The notes beneath the pieces were generated by a model. The model searched no databases, was not told where the DNA came from, and saw only the letters and a program-made list of their open reading frames with translations. A DNA stretch of 64,000 bases, taken from the NCBI GenBank assembly GCA_024398965.1, contig JAKSIF010000007.1, positions 62,001-126,000 of the forward strand, written 5' to 3'. The stretch's first letter is position 1, and each line of letters begins with the position of its first letter. The position numbers and the translations under genes are program-made. This document shows positions 33,627 to 41,282 of this stretch, in pieces. The stretch is from Fibrobacter sp. GTDB lineage: Bacteria > Fibrobacterota > Fibrobacteria > Fibrobacterales > Fibrobacteraceae.

Positions 33627-36335
33627 ATGGGTGCGAAATTTAGTTGTTTTAGGTCTGTTTTAGCCTTCGGTCTTGCTGCTGGCGTGGCAACCTCCGTTTA
33701 CGCTGCCCCTAAGCAGATGGAAAATCTTAGCCGTGGCCTCCTGGTGTCCAATGTGGGCCAGGGTGTGTTGGTAAGCTGGCGTCTTCTTGGTGTCGAAGAT
33801 CCCGCCACCGAATTCAATCTTTATCGCGATGGTGCAAAAATTGCAACTATCAAGGGTAACGAAGGTACCAACTATCTCGACAAATCCGGCAAGACAACCT
33901 CCAAGTATGCAGTTTCTGCCGTGGTTGATGGCAAGGAAGGCTCCAAGTCCGATGTTTCTGTGGTTCTTGACCAGACTGTCGCAAATACAGGTCTTTCTGT
34001 CCCTTACAAGACCATCAAGCTGCAGCCTCCTGCAAATCAGACCATGCCCAATGGTGAAGTTTGCACTTATACTCCTAACGACGCAAGCGCTGCCGACCTG
34101 GATGGCGACGGCGAATACGAAATTATCTTGAAGTGGGATCCCTCTAACGCCCACGATAACTCTCAGACCGGCTATACGGGCACCGTATTTATTGATGCCT
34201 ACAAGTTGGATGGCACCCGTCTGTGGCGCATCGATCTTGGACCGAACATCCGTGCGGGCGCTCATTATACCCAGTTCCAGGTCTTTGACTACGATGGCGA
34301 CGGCAAGGCTGAGATGATCGTGAAGACTTCCGATGGAACTATCGACGGCAAGGGCAAGGCCATTGGCGACAAGTCCAAGGTTTATCGCGATGGTAACGGC
34401 TTGGTTCTTACTGGAAACGAATTCCTGACTGTTTTCCGCGGTGTCGATGGTGCTGCCATTAGTACCATTAATTTCGTTCCTCCCCGCAATATCTTGAAGT
34501 CCGAAAAGGGCAAGAACGGTGCCGGTTACTGGGGCGATAACTACGGTAACCGTAGTGAACGTTACATTGCTGCAACCGCCTATCTGGATGGCGTTCATCC
34601 TAGCGCAATCTTTGCTCGCGGTTATTACACTTCTTCCTATGTTGTTGCCTACGACTTTGATGGAACCACATTAAAGCAGCGCTGGTACCACAAGTCCGAA
34701 ACTCCGGGTCAGGGCCTTTACGAAGAAGGTAACCACAACATTACCACCGGTGATATCGATGGTGATGGTTTCGATGAAATTGTCTTTGGTGCTGCATCCC
34801 TGAATCACGACGGTACCTTGCGCTACCGCACTGGCCTTGGCCATGGCGACGCTGGCCACTTGGGCGACCTGGATCCGGATATCCCGGGCCTTGAATTCTT
34901 CGGTGTCCAGGAACATACCACAGCAAAGTGCACCGACGACCTTCGCGATAAGGACGGAAAGTTCCTTCATTGTAGTCCTCAGGGCGGTAACGATAACGGC
35001 CGCGGTATTGCTGCCGATATCGACTCCACTCATCGCGGCTATGAATTCTGGTCTGCTAAGGGCGGTGGACTTCACACCATCAAGGGTGAAGTCCTGGGAA
35101 CTCCCGCTCTTGCTCAGAATTTCCGCATCTACTTCGATGGCGACGCATACGATGAACTGCTGGATGGCGGCTATGTGACCAAGTACGATCCCATTGCGAA
35201 GAAGGCTAATGTCTATTTCGATGGTCCGGGCGCCTTGAAGGCCGCCGGCTGCAACGGCACCAAGAATACTCCGTCCCTGGTGGCCGACCTCTTCGGTGAC
35301 TGGCGCGAAGAAATGGTGCTCCGTAAGGATGGCGATCCTACCACCCTGTACATTGTGTCTACTCCGGTGACCTCTCCTCATCGCGTTTACACTCTGATGC
35401 ACGATCCGGTTTACCGTACTGCAATCGCCTGGCAGAACACGGCTTACAACCAGCCGCCGCACCTCGGTTACTACCTGCCGGATATGGTCAAGAACCTGAA
35501 ACAGCCCGAAATCCAGATGGTGGGCGAGCCCATTGTTTCTGTTCCCGACGAAACTGCTGACTATCCGGTTGTTAAGGATGGCAAGTCTTCCTTGGAAATT
35601 TGCAAGCCTGTAGAATTCGATGGCTTTGTATGCCAGACTGACAATGTGGGCTTCGAACAGGATGGTTTCTTCAATTTCGCAAATTCTATTTCCAGTTACG
35701 GTGTGTGGGAAATCTTCTCTCCGAAGGATGCCAAGACCACTTTGACCATCCGCTTTGCTAACGGCGGTACGGCAAACCGCAATATGGCTCTCTCCGTGAA
35801 CGGTAAGTCTGCAGGTGTTGTTGAATTTGCTGCTACTGGCTGGACCACTTATAAGGAAGTTTCTGTAGATGTAGCCCTGAAGGCTGGCAAGAATACAATC
35901 AAGCTTACTTCCATGACTTCCGATGGCGGCCCCAATGTAGACCAGTTTACTTTCGCTATGGATGGCATTGAAATCTATGCCGACCAGAAGGTTCCCGAAG
36001 TAAAGGATCCTGAAACTCCGAAGGACTCTACCGAAACCCCGAAGGATTCCACGGAAAATTCCGATCCGACGGCTATTATGGGTGTACCCGCTGTTGCTGG
36101 ATTTAATTCTTACAACCCTGCAACCGGCATGCTCCGAACCAATTTGGCAGGTTCCGCCGAAGTGACCATCTTCGATATGCGTGGCCAGCTGGTGGGAAGC
36201 ATCTACAAGAGCGTTTCTGTTGGAATGAATTCTGTGGTTATCGATCAGGAAATGCTGCCTCAGGGCAAGTATATTGTCCGCGTCAAGGTCAATGGAAAGG
36301 CTGTTGCCAAGAACGTGTTTACAATCAAGAAATAG
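33627..36335 (+). CDS. Second PL11 rhamnogalacturonan lyase with CBM35-like and sorting modules
   Basis: The 902-residue protein parallels the preceding one: signal peptide (SVLAFGLAAGVATSVYA), PL11 domain (KQMENLSRGLLVSNVGQGVLVSWRLLG, LKWDPSNAHDNSQTGYTG, NIRAGAHYTQFQVFDYDGDG, DWREEMVLRKDG), CBM35-like domain near residues 655-780 (GFFNFANSISSYGVWE, RFANGGTANRNMAL, MTSDGGPNVDQFTF), a PETPKDSTE linker and a C-terminal sorting-type module (ATGMLRTNLAGSAEVTIFDMRGQ, QGKYIVRVKVNGKAV). The linker differs from the serine type of the first copy. AAGGAG lies six bases before the ATG. It probably differs in endo/exo action or substrate length from its neighbour. Confidence 0.93.
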   Translation: MGAKFSCFRSVLAFGLAAGVATSVYAAPKQMENLSRGLLVSNVGQGVLVSWRLLGVEDPATEFNLYRDGAKIATIKGNEGTNYLDKSGKTTSKYAVSAVVDGKEGSKSDVSVVLDQTVANTGLSVPYKTIKLQPPANQTMPNGEVCTYTPNDASAADLDGDGEYEIILKWDPSNAHDNSQTGYTGTVFIDAYKLDGTRLWRIDLGPNIRAGAHYTQFQVFDYDGDGKAEMIVKTSDGTIDGKGKAIGDKSKVYRDGNGLVLTGNEFLTVFRGVDGAAISTINFVPPRNILKSEKGKNGAGYWGDNYGNRSERYIAATAYLDGVHPSAIFARGYYTSSYVVAYDFDGTTLKQRWYHKSETPGQGLYEEGNHNITTGDIDGDGFDEIVFGAASLNHDGTLRYRTGLGHGDAGHLGDLDPDIPGLEFFGVQEHTTAKCTDDLRDKDGKFLHCSPQGGNDNGRGIAADIDSTHRGYEFWSAKGGGLHTIKGEVLGTPALAQNFRIYFDGDAYDELLDGGYVTKYDPIAKKANVYFDGPGALKAAGCNGTKNTPSLVADLFGDWREEMVLRKDGDPTTLYIVSTPVTSPHRVYTLMHDPVYRTAIAWQNTAYNQPPHLGYYLPDMVKNLKQPEIQMVGEPIVSVPDETADYPVVKDGKSSLEICKPVEFDGFVCQTDNVGFEQDGFFNFANSISSYGVWEIFSPKDAKTTLTIRFANGGTANRNMALSVNGKSAGVVEFAATGWTTYKEVSVDVALKAGKNTIKLTSMTSDGGPNVDQFTFAMDGIEIYADQKVPEVKDPETPKDSTETPKDSTENSDPTAIMGVPAVAGFNSYNPATGMLRTNLAGSAEVTIFDMRGQLVGSIYKSVSVGMNSVVIDQEMLPQGKYIVRVKVNGKAVAKNVFTIKK

Positions 36336-36343
36336 GGATAAAT

Positions 36344-36374
36344 GAAATCCGCGTAGGAAACTGCGCGGTATTTC
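36344..36374 (+). terminator. Weak hairpin between PL11 and first esterase gene
   Basis: GAAAT-CCGCG and CGCGG-ATTTC form a stem with a short U-poor tail. It may only partly terminate, leaving read-through into the esterase genes. Confidence 0.45.
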
Positions 36375-36411
36375 TTTGCTTAAGTTGAAATCATTTTTTT
36401 GAGTGTTCGGT

Positions 36412-38334
36412 ATGAAAAAGAATTTCTTCAATAAGTTTTGGCAGGGTATTGTCGCTGGATCTTTGCTTGTGGCTCCAGCTACCTACGCTGGTGTAACCAT
36501 CTACATGCTTGGTGATTCTACCATGCAGGACTGGGCTTCCGGTTATTACCCTAAGCAGGGCCAGGGCCAGGATTTCCATTTCTGGTTTGATAAGGCTGTC
36601 GTTGTAAATCGCGGCCAGGGCGGTATGTCCCTTGGTGGTGGTGGCCTTGACAAGAAGGGCAATACAGCCGTGGGTTACTATGATATGTTCTGGAAGCATG
36701 GTTGCACATCTGGCAGCAATTGTATTGTCGATAAGGTCCAGGCTGGCGATTATGTGGTTATCCAGTTTGGTATCAACGATGTCAGCTACAGTACCGAAGA
36801 TTTCTTTGCATCCAACATGAGAAAGCTGGTGGCAGAAGCCAGGGCTAAGGGCGCCTATCCCATTATTATGAGCCCGATTCGCCGTCTCTACTACGATTCT
36901 CCGACCGCAATCCATAATAGTTATCGTGGCTATCCGGCTTTGAACCAGAAACTGTCCGAGGAACTGGATGTTCCGTTCATTGACATGAGTGAAATGGTTG
37001 CCAACTACATGATTTCCGTTGGTGAACAGTATGCCGCCCAGTTTATCTTCAACTATGCAACTAGGGATGAATACAGCAATTTGGGTAGTGACCAGGCTGA
37101 CCAGGTTCATTTGCAGATGAATGGTGCTAATGCCTTTGGTCGTATCATTACCGAACAGATGCGCGCCAATAAGGATCCTATGGTCAAGAAGTTGGGCGAC
37201 TACATGGCTCCCATGTATCAGGTGGACGTTAAGGTTTCTCCCGAAGGTGCTGCTGAAGCAACTTCTATCGGAGCCTACTATCCTGAGGGCATGACTGTGA
37301 TGCTGAAAACCATTCCTAAGTCTGGCAAGAAGTTCCTTGGCTGGTACGATGGCAATGGAAATAAGGTCAGCGGCAATGCCGTTTCTACAGTAAAGTCTCC
37401 GTACATTTACACCTTTAAGATGGGCAATAAGTCTACGCAGTATACTGCAGTTTATGAAGGCGGTACCGCTCAAAAGTACACTGGTGATGGCAAGGCTTTG
37501 ACAGCATTCCCTACAACCACACCCAAGAGCCTTGCTGATGTGACCTTTGAACCCTTTACCCCCATTGGTGGTACAACGGAAACTTCTGTTGCCGTTGACA
37601 AGAATATCAAGAAATTCTTTGATGCTGCTAAACCCGATGATCAGGGCGTTGGTTGGACTGAAAGCAATAATGCTGGATTTACAGGTGATGGCTTCTATAA
37701 TTTTGACAATTCGAATAAGTCTTTTGCAACCTATAAGGTGAACTTCCCAGGTGCGGGCTATACCACTTTGGCAGTTCGCTATGCAAACGGTGGCAACACA
37801 GACCGTATGTTCAATGCGTATCTGGATCACGATTACTATGTGAGTGCACCTCCTACCGGAGGCTGGGACAAATGGGATACCGCTTATGTTGTTCTCGATG
37901 CTCCCGCGGGTGAAGCTGAACTGAAGCTTATGTCCATCACCTCTGATGGCGCACCCAATATCGACGCATTCGGCTTTAGCCTTGAAGGTGTCTGCCGTGC
38001 AGGCGACGAGAAGTGCATTGAAGCCTCTGCTCCGAAGGATCCTGAAACTCCGGAGACTCCTGAAGTTCCCGAAACTCCGGAACAGCCAACGGATTCCACT
38101 GGCGATACGACAACCTTTGTGCATGCCAATTCCTTGTTGCTGAATCAGGCGGGCTTGGCAGACATTCGTGTGTTTGATATGTCTGGCAAGCAGGTTCTTA
38201 GAACTCAGATGACTATGGGCGTTGAATTCCCGCAGCAGCAGATCGCTTCCATGATTAAGGGCTCTGGCCTTTATCGAGTAATTGTCCGTAAGGGCAATCA
38301 GATGATGAACCGCACCTTGGTCAAGACAAAGTAG
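36412..38334 (+). CDS. CE12-like SGNH acetylesterase with repeat, CBM35-like and sorting modules
   Basis: The 640-residue protein has a signal peptide (to ATYAG) and an SGNH-hydrolase domain with the nucleophile Ser36 in LGDSTMQDW, block III VIQFGINDVSY and the catalytic pair in DQADQVHLQMNGAN. This fits CE12 rhamnogalacturonan acetylesterases. A repeat-like domain near residues 275-345 (EGMTVMLKTIPKSGKKFLGWYDGNGNKV) resembles bacterial InlB-type repeats. A CBM35-like domain follows (GFYNFDNSNKSFATYK, VRYANGGNTDRMFNAYL, ITSDGAPNIDAFGF). A PETPETPEVPETPE linker leads to a sorting-type C-terminus. It would deacetylate pectin so that the lyases can act. No Shine-Dalgarno sequence precedes ATG 36412. 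Confidence 0.88.
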   Translation: MKKNFFNKFWQGIVAGSLLVAPATYAGVTIYMLGDSTMQDWASGYYPKQGQGQDFHFWFDKAVVVNRGQGGMSLGGGGLDKKGNTAVGYYDMFWKHGCTSGSNCIVDKVQAGDYVVIQFGINDVSYSTEDFFASNMRKLVAEARAKGAYPIIMSPIRRLYYDSPTAIHNSYRGYPALNQKLSEELDVPFIDMSEMVANYMISVGEQYAAQFIFNYATRDEYSNLGSDQADQVHLQMNGANAFGRIITEQMRANKDPMVKKLGDYMAPMYQVDVKVSPEGAAEATSIGAYYPEGMTVMLKTIPKSGKKFLGWYDGNGNKVSGNAVSTVKSPYIYTFKMGNKSTQYTAVYEGGTAQKYTGDGKALTAFPTTTPKSLADVTFEPFTPIGGTTETSVAVDKNIKKFFDAAKPDDQGVGWTESNNAGFTGDGFYNFDNSNKSFATYKVNFPGAGYTTLAVRYANGGNTDRMFNAYLDHDYYVSAPPTGGWDKWDTAYVVLDAPAGEAELKLMSITSDGAPNIDAFGFSLEGVCRAGDEKCIEASAPKDPETPETPEVPETPEQPTDSTGDTTTFVHANSLLLNQAGLADIRVFDMSGKQVLRTQMTMGVEFPQQQIASMIKGSGLYRVIVRKGNQMMNRTLVKTK

Positions 38335-38341
38335 GTTGAGT

Positions 38342-40165
38342 ATGAAGTTCGCTAATGCCGCAAAATTTATTGTAGCTGCAGCCGTATTTACTGGCGTTGC
38401 AATCAGTGACTCTACGTCATTTACCATTCACGTGATTGGCGACTCTACTGTTTGTAATTACAAGGAAAGTGCCTATCCGCAAACAGGTTGGGGCCAGGTT
38501 CTCGCTCCCTTCTTTGATGATTCCCGTGTAAAGGTCATCAACTACGCCATTGGCGGCCGCAGCTCCAAGTCTTTCATCAACGATGGTCGCCTGACCGAAG
38601 TGCTGAACAACACTCAGCCCGGCGACTACATCTTCGTGCAGATGGGCACCAACGACCGCGACTACTCCAAGGCCGACCGCTACGTTCCCATTGACTCCAG
38701 TGCCTACTGGTTCCAGAAGTACGTTGATGGTGCCAAGAGCAAGGGGGCTCACATTGTGCTCATGAGCCCTCTGATGCTGAATACTTACCCGCGTAATGTG
38801 TTTGACAACAATCTTACCGATGCGTCTCACAAGGGTAAGGAATATCCTGTAAAGGATAAGATTGCTGAAGTTGCCAAGAAGAACGGCGTTCCCTTTGTCG
38901 ATCTTACCACCAAGACTTACAATCTGTATAAGCAGCTCAGTTCCGCCTATATTTCCCGCTACATCTTCAAGATGTTCCTGCCGGGTGAATATCCCAATTA
39001 TCCCGCTGGCGTAACCAACGACGGAACCACCCATTTCCAGGAAACAGGCTCTGTGGTGCATGCCCAGATGATTGCGGAAGGCCTGCGCGAGAACTTGAAC
39101 AATTCCAGCGTGAACGCTTCCGAAAAGGCTGCCTTGACGACCTTGGTCGGAACACTCAAGCCGACTTTCAAGTTGACCGTAAAGGCAAACATTTCCGGTA
39201 GTGGCCTTATTACTCACAATCAGTATCTGCCGGGTGGTGCAGCCTTGAATCTTCATGTTTCTCCGGGCAGTTTCGGCAAGAGGTTCCAGTATTGGGCCGA
39301 CGATGACTGCAATAAGGTGACTGCCGACTCCAACTACTATAAGGTGGCCATGCCGTATCGCGACATCACTTACACGGCAATTTTTGAAGGTGGTGCCCAG
39401 TGTGTTACGACCGCTCATGGTGCGGAAAATACGCCGAATCCTGGCTCTAGCTCTAGCGCCGGTGACGTAGGGCCTTCTTCTAGCAGCAGTGAGGTAGTCC
39501 GGTTTGAAATTCTGAAGGGTACGGCAGATTGGCCTAGTGTCAGCGATATGTCTTATCCGAACATTGGTGAAGATAGTCAGGGTTGGACCGAAGCAAACCA
39601 TGTCGGCTTCGAAGGCAAGGGCTTCTTTAACTTTGACAACCGAATTGGCTCCTACGCAACCTACAAGATGACCTCTTATCAGTCCGCTTCCAATGCAAGA
39701 ATGTTTATCCGTTACTGCAACGGTAAAACAACTGCAAGCAAGATGAGCGTCAAGGTAGACGCCAAGACTTACGAAGTGGAATTCCCGCCTAGCGGTTCCT
39801 GGGATAAGTGGGACACGGTCTATGTGGATGATGTATGGCTGGATGCCTGCGATTTCGACTTGATCATGACCTCCCTTACTTCTGATGGTGGCCCCAATGT
39901 GGACATGATCGGCTTTGACATCAAGGACGTTTATCGCATTGGCGCTGAACCTGAGGAAACTCCGGTGGAATCCAGTAGTTCCAGCAGCTCCGAAGTCGAA
40001 ATTGCCCCTGGTAGCAGTTCCAGTAGTGATGATTCTGTCACTGCCATAGTAAGGCGTTATGTGCCGCAATACGAAAACCTGAAACAAGGTCGTTCTGTGA
40101 ATCTTTTAGGACGAACCGTTTCTGGTTCCAAGCAGGCTCACGGTCGATATTTCAAGACTAAGTAG
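38342..40165 (+). CDS. Second CE12-like SGNH acetylesterase
   Basis: The 607-residue protein starts seven bases after the stop of the previous esterase gene, so the two form an operon. It has a signal peptide, Ser35 in VIGDSTVCNYKESAYPQTGWGQ, block III FVQMGTNDRDYSKAD and the histidine of GTTHFQETGSVVHAQMIAEGL. This matches CE12 more closely than the first copy. A short InlB-type repeat (YLPGGAALNLHVSPGSFGKRFQYWADDDC), a serine linker and a CBM35-like domain (GFFNFDNRIGSYATYK, SLTSDGGPNVDMIGFD) follow. The end is basic (KQAHGRYFKTK) and shorter than in the others; a clear sorting module is absent. Confidence 0.88.
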   Translation: MKFANAAKFIVAAAVFTGVAISDSTSFTIHVIGDSTVCNYKESAYPQTGWGQVLAPFFDDSRVKVINYAIGGRSSKSFINDGRLTEVLNNTQPGDYIFVQMGTNDRDYSKADRYVPIDSSAYWFQKYVDGAKSKGAHIVLMSPLMLNTYPRNVFDNNLTDASHKGKEYPVKDKIAEVAKKNGVPFVDLTTKTYNLYKQLSSAYISRYIFKMFLPGEYPNYPAGVTNDGTTHFQETGSVVHAQMIAEGLRENLNNSSVNASEKAALTTLVGTLKPTFKLTVKANISGSGLITHNQYLPGGAALNLHVSPGSFGKRFQYWADDDCNKVTADSNYYKVAMPYRDITYTAIFEGGAQCVTTAHGAENTPNPGSSSSAGDVGPSSSSSEVVRFEILKGTADWPSVSDMSYPNIGEDSQGWTEANHVGFEGKGFFNFDNRIGSYATYKMTSYQSASNARMFIRYCNGKTTASKMSVKVDAKTYEVEFPPSGSWDKWDTVYVDDVWLDACDFDLIMTSLTSDGGPNVDMIGFDIKDVYRIGAEPEETPVESSSSSSSEVEIAPGSSSSSDDSVTAIVRRYVPQYENLKQGRSVNLLGRTVSGSKQAHGRYFKTK

Positions 40166-40175
40166 TTTGGAAAAA

Positions 40176-40208
40176 TAAAACTCAGGGTGAAATTCCTTGA
40201 GTTTTTTT
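40176..40208 (+). terminator. Terminator after the esterase pair
   Basis: AAAACTCAGG and CCTTGAGTTTT form a stem with one mismatch around an eight-base loop, followed by a T run. It separates the esterase operon from the regulator operon. Confidence 0.75.
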
Positions 40209-40247
40209 GATTCAAAACACTTTTTACACGGAAAAAGACCGTGTATT

Positions 40248-40310
40248 AAAAAATGTGGACAAAAATTTGTCTCAAAGTGTGGACTTTTAGCTATATTGTA
40301 GGGGTATAAT
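40248..40310 (+). promoter_or_regulatory. Promoter region of the TIGR02147 gene with two GTGGAC motifs
   Basis: AAAAAATGTGGACAAA (40248-40263) and AAAGTGTGGACTTTT (40274-40288) precede TATAAT at 40305-40310. The second copy lies in the -35 region, so the encoded protein could regulate itself. Confidence 0.45.
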
Positions 40311-40334
40311 TTACCTGTAAATATTTATTGCACG

Positions 40335-41282
40335 ATGATTAATTTATTTGAATATCTGAACTACCGTGATTTCTTGAAAGACGCTTACGAAGAACGCCAT
40401 GCTGGCGATTGGCGCTTTAGCCACCGCTATATTGCAGAGAAGGCCGACTTTGATGCATCTATGTTCAATAAGATTCTGCAAGGCAAGCGTAATCTGACGC
40501 CTCGACTTGTGTCGGTTTTTGCAGATATTTTTTGTAATGATGATCGTGAGAAAAAGTATTTTGCTGACATGGTGGCCTTCAACCAGGCCAAGAACCATTC
40601 TGAAAGCCGCCAGTACCTAGAAAAGCTGGTTGCAACTAAGGAATGCAAGGTTGAAAATGTGGCCAAGGACCAGTTCGAGTACTTCGATAACTGGTACCAT
40701 GCGGTAATTCGTGAATTGGTGACTTTCTACCCCTATGTGGGAGACGATGCCGCCCTCGGTTTGATGGTGCGTCCGCCTATTACCGCCAGCCAGGTCAAGT
40801 CTTCCATTGCCCTTCTTGAACGCTTGAATATGATCAAGAAGAACGAGCAGACCGGTTTTTATGAACAGACCCAAGGCTTGATTTCCAGCGGTACGGAATC
40901 TTACAGTACCGCCGTGAATTCCTACATCCAGCAGAATTTGAAGGTTGCTCAAACTGCCATAGACCGATTTGAACGTGACGAACGCAATCTTTCCACTTTG
41001 GCTTTTGGTTGCAACGAAGATACCTATAAGGAACTTGTCGAAATGGTTCGCCGTTTCCGTCGCGAGGTCCTGGCAAAGGTAGGGCAGTGTCAAAAGCCCA
41101 ATCGTGTTTTTCAACTGGGCATGCAGTTGTTCCCGTTGTCCGACCCCTATCCTCCTCCTCAGCGCCGAGGACGTAAACGCCGTATTCGCGGTGCAGAAAT
41201 AAAAGACGGGGAAGGCCGCGCAGTCAATGGCTCTGGCAACGAGCCGGTCCAGGAATTGCCGGAGGAGGTGAACAATGGCTAA
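40335..41282 (+). CDS. TIGR02147-family putative transcriptional regulator
   Basis: The 315-residue protein matches TIGR02147, the second large paralogous family of Fibrobacter. The first 90 residues (NLFEYLNYRDFLKDAYEER, FSHRYIAEKADFDASMFNKILQGKRNLTPRLVSVFADIF) contain a Cro-like helix-turn-helix. The middle is a helical DUF4423-like domain (YDNWYHAVIRELVTFYPY, LLERLNMIKKNEQTGFYEQT). The C-terminal 45 residues are basic and proline-rich (PPPQRRGRKRRIRG). No signal or membrane segment is seen, so it is cytosolic. Its stop overlaps the pectate lyase start by eight bases. A role as regulator of the surrounding pectin genes is inferred from the fold and the neighbourhood only. Confidence 0.85.
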   Translation: MINLFEYLNYRDFLKDAYEERHAGDWRFSHRYIAEKADFDASMFNKILQGKRNLTPRLVSVFADIFCNDDREKKYFADMVAFNQAKNHSESRQYLEKLVATKECKVENVAKDQFEYFDNWYHAVIRELVTFYPYVGDDAALGLMVRPPITASQVKSSIALLERLNMIKKNEQTGFYEQTQGLISSGTESYSTAVNSYIQQNLKVAQTAIDRFERDERNLSTLAFGCNEDTYKELVEMVRRFRREVLAKVGQCQKPNRVFQLGMQLFPLSDPYPPPQRRGRKRRIRGAEIKDGEGRAVNGSGNEPVQELPEEVNNG

